A stretch of DNA of 64,000 bases from Thermohalobaculum sp039030715 (GCA_039030715.1 JBCCDU010000008.1:14487-78486); one strand, 5' to 3'; positions 52,793-60,825 are shown, counted from the first letter of the stretch. The notes: a model not told the origin generated them from the sequence alone. Made by a program: numbers and translations.

Positions 52793-52806
52793 TCCGCCGG
52801 GATCAG
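52789..52806. terminator. Hairpin spanning both stop codons of the convergent rkpG and rkpH genes
   Basis: CTGATCC-GCCG-GGATCAG is a perfect 7-bp stem with a tetraloop. It includes the rkpG stop (52790-52792) and the rkpH stop (complement of 52803-52805). It has no T-tract. Its symmetry would place the same structure at both mRNA ends. Confidence 0.4.
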
Positions 52807-53582
52807 TCCTCTGGCGCGATATCGGCCCGAAATCCCTTGACCGCCAGGTCCGACAGCCCGGGTGGCATACGATTTCCAAGCCAGATCAGCAAAGCCAACG
52901 GCCATGGAAAGGTGATCAACGGCTTGTCCTCTGCAAGGCCGTGCAGAATGCGCTCGGCTGCTGCATCCGCCGGGATTTCGAAGGGTTTGAAACCGTGATG
53001 CCGGTTTGCCATCGGCGAGGTTACAAAACCCGGATTGATCACTGTGACACCGATCCCGTGACTGCGCATCGCGCCGCGCATTGCCGTGCCCCAAGCCCGC
53101 ACCGCAGCCTTGGTCGCGCTGTAGGAAGGCATGTCCGGATGGGGCCGCAGCCCGGCCAGCGAGGCCATCAACGCTATCCGGCCCCGGCCCCTAGCGATCA
53201 TCGCGGGCAGAAGCGGCTCCACGCTGTTCAACATTCCCAGATAGTTGATCTGGGCCAGTCGGTAGGACACGCCCTCCGCCTCCGGCATTTGCCCGGGTTC
53301 CAACCCGGCAGAAACACCGGCATTGGCCAGGATCAGATCTACCGGGTGGCGCCCGTCGAAATCGCGCAGCAGTTGCAGCATTCCGGCGCGGTCAGTGACA
53401 TCGACGGTGGCCGTTTCGACCTCAGCGCCCCTGGCTTGGGCTGCGGTCGCTGCCTCGGCAAGCCTGTCCTCGTTGCGGGCGATCAGCAGCAGGTGGCGTC
53501 CACGCGCTGCCACGGCTTCGGCCAGGGCGCGGCCGATGCCGCTGGACGCGCCGGTGAGGACGATGCTCTGATACTTTGTCAT
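52803..53582 (-). CDS. rkpH: Short-chain dehydrogenase/reductase (RkpH-like, 3-ketosphinganine-reductase-like)
   Basis: 259 residues from ATG 53582; the longer open frame would run into kpsS antisense. NAD(P)-binding TGASSGIGRALA (about 10-21), ILANAGVS, the catalytic serine in IALMASLAG and YSATK are all present. A hydrophobic C-terminal segment (FPWPLALLIWLGNRM, about 222-236) suggests membrane association. It is convergent with the oxoamine synthase, so the three-gene PKS set is on two strands. Reduction of the aminoketone made by RkpG to an amino-alcohol, like the second step of sphingoid base synthesis, is a sensible but untested proposal. Confidence 0.85.
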   Translation of the reverse strand: MTKYQSIVLTGASSGIGRALAEAVAARGRHLLLIARNEDRLAEAATAAQARGAEVETATVDVTDRAGMLQLLRDFDGRHPVDLILANAGVSAGLEPGQMPEAEGVSYRLAQINYLGMLNSVEPLLPAMIARGRGRIALMASLAGLRPHPDMPSYSATKAAVRAWGTAMRGAMRSHGIGVTVINPGFVTSPMANRHHGFKPFEIPADAAAERILHGLAEDKPLITFPWPLALLIWLGNRMPPGLSDLAVKGFRADIAPED

Positions 53583-53695
53583 GGCCTTGCGTCTTATCGC
53601 GCCAGCGGCGGGAATGGTAGGTCGCGCGAGTTGACGCGCGATCACTTCCCGCCTACTCCGCCCCGGACCTTCCTGGACCCGGACCGCGATACCCG

Positions 53696-54919
53696 ATGAC
53701 CCCCCCGCTGAAAGTGCTGTTCCTGCAGGGCCCGCCCACGGCGTTCTGGCGAGAGCTTGCCGCCGCGCTGGAGGCTGCCGGGCACGCCACCGCGAAAGTT
53801 TCGCTGCATCTGGGCGACGCGCTTTACTGGCGCAGACCCGGCGCGACGCGCTATCGCGGCACACCCGCGGACTGGCCCGCCTGGCTGGAAGCGTTCTGCG
53901 AGCGCGAGCGGGTGACCGATATCCTCTATTTCGCCGACCGGTTGCCCTACCATGTCGCTGCGGCGGAGATTGCAGAGCGGCGCGGTATGCGCGTCTGGGC
54001 CATCGAGAACGGCTATCTCAGACCGGATTGGCTGACGCTGGAACCCTTTGCCATGGGGCGTAACTCGCGCTTCCCCCGCGACCCGGACCGGCTGCGCGAC
54101 CTGGCACAGGGGCAAGAGGCGCCGGACCGCAAGGTGCGCTTCAACCACGGGTTCCTGCGAGAGGCCGCCAGCGATGTAGGCTATAACCTCGCGATGTTGG
54201 TGGGGCGACCGCTTTATCCGCATTTCGACAATGACCGCTATTACCCGGCAATCGTCGACTATCTCTGCTGGGCGCCCAACACCTGGCGCAAACTGGCCCG
54301 ACGCCGCGAGTGCGCGCGGGTCGAGGCGCTCTGCACTTCCGGCAAGCTCGACTACACCCTGCTGGCGATGCAGTTGCAGAGCGACTACCAGATCCGCGCC
54401 TCAAGCGATTACGTTCATCTGAGCGAGATGTTGGAGGAGGTGATCGGGACGCTGGCCGCCCATGCCGACCCAGCCCGGCATCTGGTGGTAAAGGGGCATC
54501 CGCTGGACAGCGGGTGGGAAAACTGGCCGAAAGTGATGGCGGATATCGCGCGGCGTCACGGGGTGGCGGAGCGTGTCCACTGGTTGGATGGCGGTCATCT
54601 GGGCTCGCTGCTGCGCGGGGCCGCCAGCGTGATTACGGTGAATTCCACGGTCGGGCTCCACAGTCTGCGTCTGCGGGTGCCGATCCTGACGCTGGGTTCG
54701 GCGGTCTATGACATCGCCGGGCTGACCCATCAGGGCGGGCTCGCCACGTTCTGGCAGACCCCCGAGCCGGTGGATCACGCACTCTACAAGACACTCGAAA
54801 CTGCGATGGCGGCGCGCATCCAGGTGCGCGGCTCGTTCTATGACCCCGCCGGACGCCGGGCGGCGGCGGAGGCGATCACGCGGCGGCTGGAACAGCCTGA
54901 GATCTATTGGCCCGGCTGA
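53696..54919 (+). CDS. kpsS: Capsule polysaccharide export/Kdo transferase KpsS
   Basis: 407 residues. The start KVLFLQGPPTAFWRELAAAL, the block WAIENGYLRPDWLTLEPFAMG, LVVKGHPLDSGW (basic and His active-site region) and VNSTVGLHSLRLRVPILTLG are diagnostic for KpsS. KpsS adds the first beta-Kdo to the lipid anchor, and KpsC extends it. No KpsU/KpsF genes for CMP-Kdo are in the window. The 113-base gap to the divergent rkpH gene should hold two promoters. It ends 6 bases before the convergent reductase gene. Confidence 0.92.
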   Translation: MTPPLKVLFLQGPPTAFWRELAAALEAAGHATAKVSLHLGDALYWRRPGATRYRGTPADWPAWLEAFCERERVTDILYFADRLPYHVAAAEIAERRGMRVWAIENGYLRPDWLTLEPFAMGRNSRFPRDPDRLRDLAQGQEAPDRKVRFNHGFLREAASDVGYNLAMLVGRPLYPHFDNDRYYPAIVDYLCWAPNTWRKLARRRECARVEALCTSGKLDYTLLAMQLQSDYQIRASSDYVHLSEMLEEVIGTLAAHADPARHLVVKGHPLDSGWENWPKVMADIARRHGVAERVHWLDGGHLGSLLRGAASVITVNSTVGLHSLRLRVPILTLGSAVYDIAGLTHQGGLATFWQTPEPVDHALYKTLETAMAARIQVRGSFYDPAGRRAAAEAITRRLEQPEIYWPG

Positions 54920-54925
54920 GCGCGT

Positions 54926-55717
54926 CTAGAGCGTCTCGACATTCCCATCCACGGCAAGCGATTGGCCGGAGATATTGCGCCCCGCATCGGACAACAGGAA
55001 GGCAACTGTGGCGGCGACATCTTCCGCACTCACCATTCGGCGCAGGGAAACCCGTTCAAGGTAGCTGGCTTCCATCTCGGCTTCGGAAACGCCGGTCTGG
55101 GCGGCGCGGTTGCGGATCACGCCTGCCATGCGCGCTCCCTCTACAATTCCCGGCAGGATTGCATTCACACGGATATTCGCCGGGCCAAGCTCCTTCGCCA
55201 GGCTTTGCGTCAGGCCGATCACGCCGAATTTCGCAGCGGAATAGGGCGTGCGATAGGCATATCCATGCTTGCCAGCGGCGGAGGACATATTGATGATTGT
55301 GCCACCGCCCGCCGTCTTCAGTATCGGAACCGCACCACGGGCGCAGAGGAACTGCCCGGTCAGCCCTACATCCAGGCATCGACGCCAGTCTGCGGGGTCG
55401 ACGTCTTCCACTCCCGCAGTGGGGCCCGCGATGCCCGCGTTGTTAATCAGAGCATCCAAACCACCCAAATCATTGCTGATTTGCTCGAAGTAACGGTCGA
55501 CATCGCTGTCCTTTGCCACGTCGACGGTCATCGTCGCGGTGCCGGGCAGGAAGGTCGCCGCCTGCTCCAAGGCGCTTTCGTCCACATCGCAAATCGCCAG
55601 CTTCGCGCCCTCTTGGTGCAACAGTTTCGCAATAGCGAGGCCGATCCCGCCCGCTCCCGCAGTGATTGCAATGCGCTGGCCTGCGATGCCCGATGTAAGT
55701 GCGGATGTCTGGGTCAT
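54926..55717 (-). CDS. SDR-family oxidoreductase (3-oxoacyl-ACP-reductase-like)
   Basis: 263 residues with the classical SDR motifs: nucleotide loop TAGAGGIGLAIA, CDVDES (D after strand 2, NAD preference), INNAGIAG, the catalytic serine in INMSSAAG, YSAAK, and a C-terminal LSDAGRNISGQSLAVDGN that is typical of sugar or polyol dehydrogenases and FabG-like enzymes. It lies convergent with kpsS and divergent from an unrecognised gene. It may be a sugar dehydrogenase or unrelated to the capsule; no partner gives a clue. Confidence 0.85.
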   Translation of the reverse strand: MTQTSALTSGIAGQRIAITAGAGGIGLAIAKLLHQEGAKLAICDVDESALEQAATFLPGTATMTVDVAKDSDVDRYFEQISNDLGGLDALINNAGIAGPTAGVEDVDPADWRRCLDVGLTGQFLCARGAVPILKTAGGGTIINMSSAAGKHGYAYRTPYSAAKFGVIGLTQSLAKELGPANIRVNAILPGIVEGARMAGVIRNRAAQTGVSEAEMEASYLERVSLRRMVSAEDVAATVAFLLSDAGRNISGQSLAVDGNVETL

Positions 55718-55816
55718 GGAAGCTGCCTCGGTCGGATTGCACCCGCAGGCGCTGCTTTGCGCGGGCCGGCGGATGGTTTACACTCTATCAACTGTATGTA
55801 TGTGAGTGAGTCGTAA

Positions 55817-56773
55817 ATGCGTACCGATCATCTGTTTTCCTCGTTTATCGAGCGAAGTCTCGAACGTGTCCCTCTGCTTGAGTTGCGAGAGGATACCGAG
55901 CTTGAAGGGGTCAGCGGCCAGCTTTCCCACGTCATTCTGCAAAATATCCTGACAGAGTTCGATGCTTGTTTGTCGCGGAATCTCGCGGCGATCCGGGGGC
56001 ATGGTCTGCCGGCGGTGACGGTCACCTCGCGGTTTTCGACCGAGGGGTCAGGCAAATGGGTCGCGCGACCGGCGCGGCATTTTCCATCCCTGCCCCATGC
56101 GCTGCGCCAGATCGCCCAAGATGCCCTGGAAGACCGGGCGACAAGTGTGCTGCAGGTCTGCGCGACCCCCAATGATCCCGATCAGATGCAGAGCCGCACC
56201 ATCGGGCCGGAGGATGTGCATGTCCTCGATGAAGCCCTGAAAGCCGCCAAAGTCTTCGGCCTTCCGGAATTCGTTCCCTTGAGCGGCGATTTCGACCTGG
56301 TGGTCCTGGACCCGCCCGGACACCGGGAGGGGCGGGTGACCCTCGACCTCTTCAAGGGGTCGGTATCCTTGCCCATGGGCGCTGATATTGTCGAAGCGCC
56401 GCTTTACGGATTCCGAAATTACATCGAGGAGCGACCGCTTCTGCGTGTCATGCTTGCAGGTCTCCGCCATCAGCAGATGGACGATAAAAACCGTGCGGTG
56501 CAGGCCTTCCGTGCGATGGCGGAGGATCGTATCCTGCGCTTTGACCGCGCCCTGGCTGGGAATGCCCTGGAATATCACCGTCTGGATGCGGCAATGTCCC
56601 TGATCGCCCGGTTGAAGGCGGGTCTGGGCGACGACCTGCTGGGCCTGTCGGAGGATGCGCAGATCACGGCACTGGACTGGTCGGCGGCGATCGACCGGGC
56701 GGAAGCGCGGCGCAGCGACCGCCAGGCCAAGCGGGTGATCTCGCGCGAGCAGCGCGTTCGCGTGATGAACTGA
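55817..56773 (+). CDS. Unrecognised conserved-looking protein
   Basis: 318 residues, no signal peptide or membrane segment. Two features can be described: a central beta-rich part with FDLVVLDPPGHREGRVTLDL (about 158-180), and a charged helical C-terminus (about 210-318) rich in Arg/Ala/Asp. Codon use matches the neighbours, and the opposite frames are worse. It is alone between a divergent reductase gene and a convergent membrane-protein gene. I do not recognise a family. The PP after VVLD recalls Walker-B-like or methyltransferase motif IV strings, but no other part of such folds is visible. Confidence 0.65.
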   Translation: MRTDHLFSSFIERSLERVPLLELREDTELEGVSGQLSHVILQNILTEFDACLSRNLAAIRGHGLPAVTVTSRFSTEGSGKWVARPARHFPSLPHALRQIAQDALEDRATSVLQVCATPNDPDQMQSRTIGPEDVHVLDEALKAAKVFGLPEFVPLSGDFDLVVLDPPGHREGRVTLDLFKGSVSLPMGADIVEAPLYGFRNYIEERPLLRVMLAGLRHQQMDDKNRAVQAFRAMAEDRILRFDRALAGNALEYHRLDAAMSLIARLKAGLGDDLLGLSEDAQITALDWSAAIDRAEARRSDRQAKRVISREQRVRVMN

Positions 56774-56805
56774 CGCTTGCGAGGCGGCCCTGGCAGGGTA
56801 TGTGC

Positions 56806-57663
56806 TCAGCCGGGCCGCAACCAGGCGATTGCTGCAAGGACAAGATCTACGGCAATCAGCAGGAACCGGTGCAGAATGACGGCGGCGAAAGCGGCCTCGG
56901 CTGGGGTGCGGTTTCCCAGGGCGGCCAGTACGACCCCTTCTCGAACACCAATGCCCGACGGCGCGAAAACTGCGAAACTGCCAGTCAGGAACCCGGCGGC
57001 ATAGACCTGGATCGTAGTGGGCAGGCTGCCGAGATCGGCTCCAAGCAACAAAAGCAATGCCAGCCCGAAAAGACAGAATGCACCAAGGAACAGCAGCACT
57101 GGCACGATCACCATGCGTGGGGTCAGCCAGGTATCGAACCAGCGCCACAGCACCAATGTGAACAGCACCAGTGTCGTCAGGATGAGGCCCGCCAGCAGTG
57201 GGCGCTCGGCCCAGCTTACACCATCCGGCGCAAAACGCAGCAGCAGGCCCGCGCCCAACAGCGCGGTTACGCCCAGCAGCAGCACGGTTTCGACCAGGAT
57301 CAGCCGCGCCGCCGTCTGCCCGCCGATCCCAAGATCGCGGTAGAGCGCATGGCGCCCCAAAAGCTGCCAAAACCCGCCTGGGATGTAGCGCCCAAGCTGC
57401 GAGAGGATATAGGCCCGCCAGGCCCGCCAGAACCCGGGATCGGCATCGTTGGCTGCCAGCAGGCGCCACCCGGCCAGGCTCATGAGCAGTCGCGCGGCCA
57501 ACAGGCAGGCCAGCGCGGGCGCGAGGACACCAGCCTCCACCCGCCCCGCCATCGCTGCCACGCCGTCGATATGGACCGCCCCATACCAACCAAGGCCCAG
57601 AAACGCCGAGATTAGCCAGAGGCTGCGCAAAAGGGTTCTCTGACGGGGGGAGAGCAAGGCCAT
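56806..57663 (-). CDS. Flippase-like membrane protein (lysylphosphatidylglycerol synthase TM family)
   Basis: 285 residues with about eight hydrophobic helices. The segment GSFAVFAPSGIGVREGVVLAAL (about 229-250) is the diagnostic motif of the LPG-synthase transmembrane/flippase-like family, and SQLGRYIPGGFWQLLGRHAL (about 88-107) is the other conserved block. No soluble aminoacyl transferase domain is present. Such stand-alone proteins are often next to glycosyltransferases and may move lipid-linked molecules. Its position after the capsule locus and before the tRNA and ribosomal genes is a boundary position, so the link to the capsule is weak. Confidence 0.82.
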   Translation of the reverse strand: MALLSPRQRTLLRSLWLISAFLGLGWYGAVHIDGVAAMAGRVEAGVLAPALACLLAARLLMSLAGWRLLAANDADPGFWRAWRAYILSQLGRYIPGGFWQLLGRHALYRDLGIGGQTAARLILVETVLLLGVTALLGAGLLLRFAPDGVSWAERPLLAGLILTTLVLFTLVLWRWFDTWLTPRMVIVPVLLFLGAFCLFGLALLLLLGADLGSLPTTIQVYAAGFLTGSFAVFAPSGIGVREGVVLAALGNRTPAEAAFAAVILHRFLLIAVDLVLAAIAWLRPG

Positions 57664-57753
57664 GCCGCTTCATGCCCGGAAACGCCGCTTTAGGCCAGTG
57701 GCCACTTGGCGCGGCGCGATCCCCAGCCTATCTATTCCTGTGATCGGCGGTTC

Positions 57754-57782
57754 TTGACCGGCGCCGAGGAAACACCTAGACA
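57754..57782 (+). promoter_or_regulatory. Candidate promoter of the tRNA-Trp / secE transcription unit
   Basis: TTGACC (57754-57759) and TAGACA (57777-57782) are spaced by 17 bases. The -35 matches 5 of 6 and the -10 matches 3 of 6 consensus positions. Transcription would begin near 57789, about 18 bases before the tRNA 5' end. Confidence 0.5.
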
Positions 57783-57806
57783 GCCGGGCTCAGGCGGCGT
57801 GCGTCT

Positions 57807-57882
57807 AGGGGTGTAGCTCAGTTGGTAGAGCATCGGTCTCCAAAACCGAGGGTCGGGGGTTCGAGCCCCTCCGCCCCTGCCA
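57807..57882 (+). tRNA. trpT: tRNA-Trp (anticodon CCA)
   Basis: 76 bases fold as a standard cloverleaf: acceptor AGGGGTG / CGCCCCT, D stem GCTC / GAGC, anticodon stem TCGGT / ACCGA with loop CTCCAAA (anticodon CCA), T stem GGGGG / CCCTC with TTCGAGC loop, discriminator G and an encoded CCA end at 57880-57882. tRNA-Trp next to secE is a common arrangement in bacteria. Confidence 0.97.
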
Positions 57883-57927
57883 CCCGCCGGAACGGACCCG
57901 AATTCCGGGTCTGAGGAGGAGAGAAAG

Positions 57928-58113
57928 ATGGCGAATCCCGCCGAGTTCATTGCCCAGGTCCGCGCAGAAGCGGCGAAGGTGGTGTGGCCGACGCGTAAAG
58001 AGGCCGGGCTGACCACTGTGATGGTGTTCATCCTGGCGGTTCTGGTTGCGATCTTCTTTTTCTTCGTCGATCAGATCCTGCGCTTTGGGGTGGAGATTTT
58101 GCTCTCGCTCTAA
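57928..58113 (+). CDS. secE: Protein translocase subunit SecE
   Basis: 61 residues, normal for the short alphaproteobacterial form. The cytoplasmic amphipathic helix includes EFIAQVRAEAAKVVWPTRKE with the conserved WPTRKE, and one transmembrane helix (about 32-55) follows. SecE stabilises the SecY channel. GGAGGAGAG precedes the ATG. It lies 45 bases after tRNA-Trp, so both probably share a promoter. Confidence 0.96.
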   Translation: MANPAEFIAQVRAEAAKVVWPTRKEAGLTTVMVFILAVLVAIFFFFVDQILRFGVEILLSL

Positions 58114-58180
58114 AGGGTGAATAAGGGCTTGATTTTCCTCAAAAAGGGCTCTACTGCCCAAACACTTCACCAAGATACGC

Positions 58181-58216
58181 GGCGCGCGGCGATTCGACTG
58201 GCGCGCCTTTCTGTTT
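58181..58216 (+). terminator. Candidate partial terminator between secE and nusG
   Basis: GGCGCGC (58181-58187) and GCGCGCC (58201-58207) form a perfect 7-bp stem with a 13-base loop, followed by TTTCTGTTT. The 189-base gap between secE and nusG is unusually long for this pair. The site may end or attenuate the secE transcript. Confidence 0.45.
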
Positions 58217-58302
58217 GAGGCCCGCGAAAAAGCTCTGAAATATGAAAGGCTTGGCGAGGGGTTCTTCCTTCGCAATCGCGTTCGAGAGGCAAGGTTCGGT
58301 CG

Positions 58303-58836
58303 ATGGCAAAGCGCTGGTATACGGTTTCGGTGCTCTCCAACTTCGAAAAGAAGGTGGCTGAATCGATACGTGAGGCCGTTGTCCAGCACGGGCTGGAAGA
58401 TGATATCGAAGATGTGATGGTGCCGACCGAGGAAGTGACCGAGATTCGTCGCGGCAAGAAGATGAATGTCGAGCGCCGCCTGATGCCGGGCTATGTGCTG
58501 GTGCGGATGGAGATGACGGACGCGGCCTATCACCTGATCAACGACACTCAGCGGGTGACCGGATTCCTTGGGCCGCAAGGTAAGCCGATCCCGATGCGCG
58601 ACAGCGAAGCGGCCTCGATCCTGAAGCAGGTCGAAGAAGGCGTCGAGCGTCCGCGCCCCGCCATCACCTTCGAAGTCGGCGAGCAGGTAAATGTGACCGA
58701 TGGGCCCTTCGAAGGCTTTCAGGGTCAGGTCGAGGATGTGGACGAGGAGAACGCCCGCCTGAAGGTGAGCGTTTCGATCTTTGGCCGGGCGACCCCGGTC
58801 GAGTTGGAATACACGCAGGTCGCGAAAGCTGCCTGA
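58303..58836 (+). CDS. nusG: Transcription termination/antitermination factor NusG
   Basis: 177 residues. The N-terminal NGN domain starts RWYTVSVLSNFEKKVAESIREA, includes RRLMPGYVLVRMEMTD and is followed by a linker and KOW domain (about 123-177, GEQVNVTDGPFEGFQGQVED). NusG binds the RNA polymerase clamp and links it to ribosomes or Rho. Length and domain order are normal. It heads the run nusG-rplK-rplA-rplJ-rplL-rpoB. Confidence 0.97.
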   Translation: MAKRWYTVSVLSNFEKKVAESIREAVVQHGLEDDIEDVMVPTEEVTEIRRGKKMNVERRLMPGYVLVRMEMTDAAYHLINDTQRVTGFLGPQGKPIPMRDSEAASILKQVEEGVERPRPAITFEVGEQVNVTDGPFEGFQGQVEDVDEENARLKVSVSIFGRATPVELEYTQVAKAA

Positions 58837-58886
58837 TGTGAGAGCCGTGGGAGGGGCGGGCGACGCGTCGTCCAATCCGAACCACG

Positions 58887-58923
58887 AACCGGAAAGGCCT
58901 GCGAGCGCGCTCAACGGCCGGTT
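58887..58923 (+). promoter_or_regulatory. Structured leader before rplK (possible L1-binding site)
   Basis: The 103-base nusG-rplK gap contains AACCGG (58887-58892) pairing with CCGGTT (58918-58923) around the inner self-complementary GAGCGCGCTC. In many bacteria L1 represses rplK-rplA translation through a leader mimic of its rRNA site. That role here is inferred from position. Confidence 0.35.
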
Positions 58924-58939
58924 TTAGAGGGAGCCAGTT

Positions 58940-59365
58940 ATGGCGAAGAAAGTTGTGGGCCAGCTCAAGCTGCAGGTCCCGGCGGGCAAGGCGAACCCCT
59001 CGCCACCCATCGGCCCGGCGCTTGGTCAGCGCGGCATCAACATCATGGAATTCTGCAAGGCCTTCAACGCGAAGAGCCAGGAGATGGAGCCGGGCGCACC
59101 CTGCCCGACAATCATTACCTACTACGCGGACAAGTCCTTCACCTTCGAGATCAAGACGCCGCCCGCGTCGCATTATCTCAAGAAGGCGGCGAAGCTGAAA
59201 TCCGGAGGCTCGACCCCCGGTCGCTCGACTGCGGGCACCGTGACGCGCAAGCAGGTGCGCGAGATCGCCGAGGCGAAAATGGTCGACTTGAACGCTAACT
59301 CGGTCGAGGCGGCAATGCAGATCATCCTGGGTTCGGCCCGCTCCATGGGCATCGAGGTGAAGTGA
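58940..59365 (+). CDS. rplK: 50S ribosomal protein L11
   Basis: 141 residues, full length. VVGQLKLQVPAGKANPSPPIGPALGQRGINI is the family start with the conserved Pro-rich factor-binding region, and the C-terminal RNA-binding domain includes GTVTRKQVREIAEAKM. L11 binds the GTPase-associated centre of 23S rRNA. GAGGGAGCC precedes the ATG, and the stop overlaps the rplA start (TGATG). Confidence 0.98.
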   Translation: MAKKVVGQLKLQVPAGKANPSPPIGPALGQRGINIMEFCKAFNAKSQEMEPGAPCPTIITYYADKSFTFEIKTPPASHYLKKAAKLKSGGSTPGRSTAGTVTRKQVREIAEAKMVDLNANSVEAAMQIILGSARSMGIEVK

Positions 59366-60060
59366 TGGCAAAGCTTGGAAAACGCACCAAAGCGGCCCGC
59401 GCGAATTTCGAGGGCAAGTCGGATGTTGCGCTGGACGCCGCGATTGCTCTCGTGAAAGAGAATGCTACTGCCAAGTTCGACGAGACCATCGAGGTCGCGA
59501 TGAACCTGGGCGTCGATCCGCGCCATGCTGACCAGATGGTTCGCGGCGCCGTGACCCTGCCCAACGGTACTGGCAAGACGGTGCGCGTGGCAGTGTTCGC
59601 CCGTGGCCCTAAGGCCGAGGAGGCCGAAGCCGCAGGTGCCGATATCGTGGGCGCCGAGGATCTGATGGAAACCGTCCAGGGCGGCAAGATCGAGTTCGAC
59701 AAGTGCATCGCGACGCCGGACATGATGCCAATCGTCGGGCGGCTCGGCAAAGTGCTGGGTCCGCGCAACCTGATGCCGAACCCAAAAGTCGGCACTGTCA
59801 CGATGGATGTGGCGCAGGCGGTCAGCGATGCCAAGGGCGGCCAGGTGACCTTCCGGGTCGAAAAGGCCGGCGTCATCCATGTCGGCATCGGAAAAGCCAG
59901 CTTTGGCGCAGATCAACTGACGGAAAACGCCCGTGCCCTGATCGATGCGGTGCAGAAGGCCAAGCCGACAGGCGCCAAGGGCACCTATGTGAAGAAGGTC
60001 TCGCTCAGCTCCACCATGGGGCCGGGTGTGACGGTCGCGCTGGACAGCCTCAGCGCGTGA
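59365..60060 (+). CDS. rplA: 50S ribosomal protein L1
   Basis: 231 residues from ATG 59365, which overlaps the rplK stop by one base; a GTG one codon earlier is less likely. Family blocks include KRTKAARANFEGKSD, NLGVDPRHADQMVRG, TPDMMPIVGRLGKVLGPRNL and VSLSSTMGPGVTV. L1 binds the L1 stalk of 23S rRNA and can repress its own operon. Normal length, no oddities. Confidence 0.98.
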   Translation: MAKLGKRTKAARANFEGKSDVALDAAIALVKENATAKFDETIEVAMNLGVDPRHADQMVRGAVTLPNGTGKTVRVAVFARGPKAEEAEAAGADIVGAEDLMETVQGGKIEFDKCIATPDMMPIVGRLGKVLGPRNLMPNPKVGTVTMDVAQAVSDAKGGQVTFRVEKAGVIHVGIGKASFGADQLTENARALIDAVQKAKPTGAKGTYVKKVSLSSTMGPGVTVALDSLSA

Positions 60061-60309
60061 CGAAGAATTCCCCGGGCAACCGGGGATGATCGGCAGGGCT
60101 TGCCTTGCCACCTGTCCGAGACGGTGGGTGATCCGAAAGGATCGTAATTCCTGCCATAGACGGTGAACGATCGAGATTGACCAGTGTGATCCAAGGGTCG
60201 GCTGGGCGGTTTTGGCGGGATCCGGGATAGGACCCGACATCGGGGGCGACCCCGGTGAAATTGAGCCGGCGGTGCGGGGCAACCCAAACTGCCAAGATGG
60301 AGAAGCAAC
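60061..60309 (+). ncRNA. rplJ leader region (L10 leader-like)
   Basis: The 249 bases before rplJ contain several inverted repeats, for example CCCCGG-GCAA-CCGGGG near 60070-60086, and no gene. In many bacteria this region binds the L10-L12 complex, which represses rplJ-rplL translation. Assignment rests on position and structure, not on a covariance-model match. Confidence 0.6.
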
Positions 60310-60825
60310 GTGGATAGAGCCCAAAAGGAAGCTGTGGTTGGCGAACTCAACCAGATCTTCTCGGACTCTGGTGTTGTCGTCGTAGCTCACTACGCTGGCC
60401 TCACGGTTGCCGAGATGCAGGACCTTCGTGGCCGCGTGCGTGAAGCAGGTGGTTCGGTTCGTGTCGCCAAGAACAGGCTCGCCAAGATCGCCCTGGAAGG
60501 CACCCCATGCGAAGGCATGAGCGACCTGCTGACCGGGCAAACGGTGCTCGCATATTCCGAAGACCCGGTGGCTGCCGCCAAGGCCGCCGACGGGTTCGCC
60601 AAGGACAAGGAAAAGTTCCAGGTCCTGGGCGGCGCGATGGGCGACACCATTCTGGACCCTGCCGGGGTCAAGTCCGTGGCAGCCATGCCGTCGCGCGAGG
60701 AGCTTATCGCCTCCATCGCGGGCATGCTGGGTGCTCCGGCTTCGAACCTGGCCGGTGCCATTGGCGCACCTGCGGCGAATATCGCGTCGATCCTCTCGAC
60801 TATCGAGGAACGCGAACCTGCATGA
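60310..60825 (+). CDS. rplJ: 50S ribosomal protein L10
   Basis: 171 residues, GTG start with GGAG upstream. MDRAQKEAVVGELNQIFSDSGVVVVAHYAGL and GGSVRVAKNRLAKIAL are typical, and the C-terminal helix (about 135-171) that carries the L7/L12 dimers is present. L10 forms the base of the ribosomal stalk. The gene is followed by rplL after 72 bases. Confidence 0.97.
   Translation: MDRAQKEAVVGELNQIFSDSGVVVVAHYAGLTVAEMQDLRGRVREAGGSVRVAKNRLAKIALEGTPCEGMSDLLTGQTVLAYSEDPVAAAKAADGFAKDKEKFQVLGGAMGDTILDPAGVKSVAAMPSREELIASIAGMLGAPASNLAGAIGAPAANIASILSTIEEREPA

Noticed and set aside
53583..53864. 94-codon upstream extension of the reductase
   Set aside because: It runs into the KpsS gene on the other strand and lies before the canonical SDR nucleotide-binding start.
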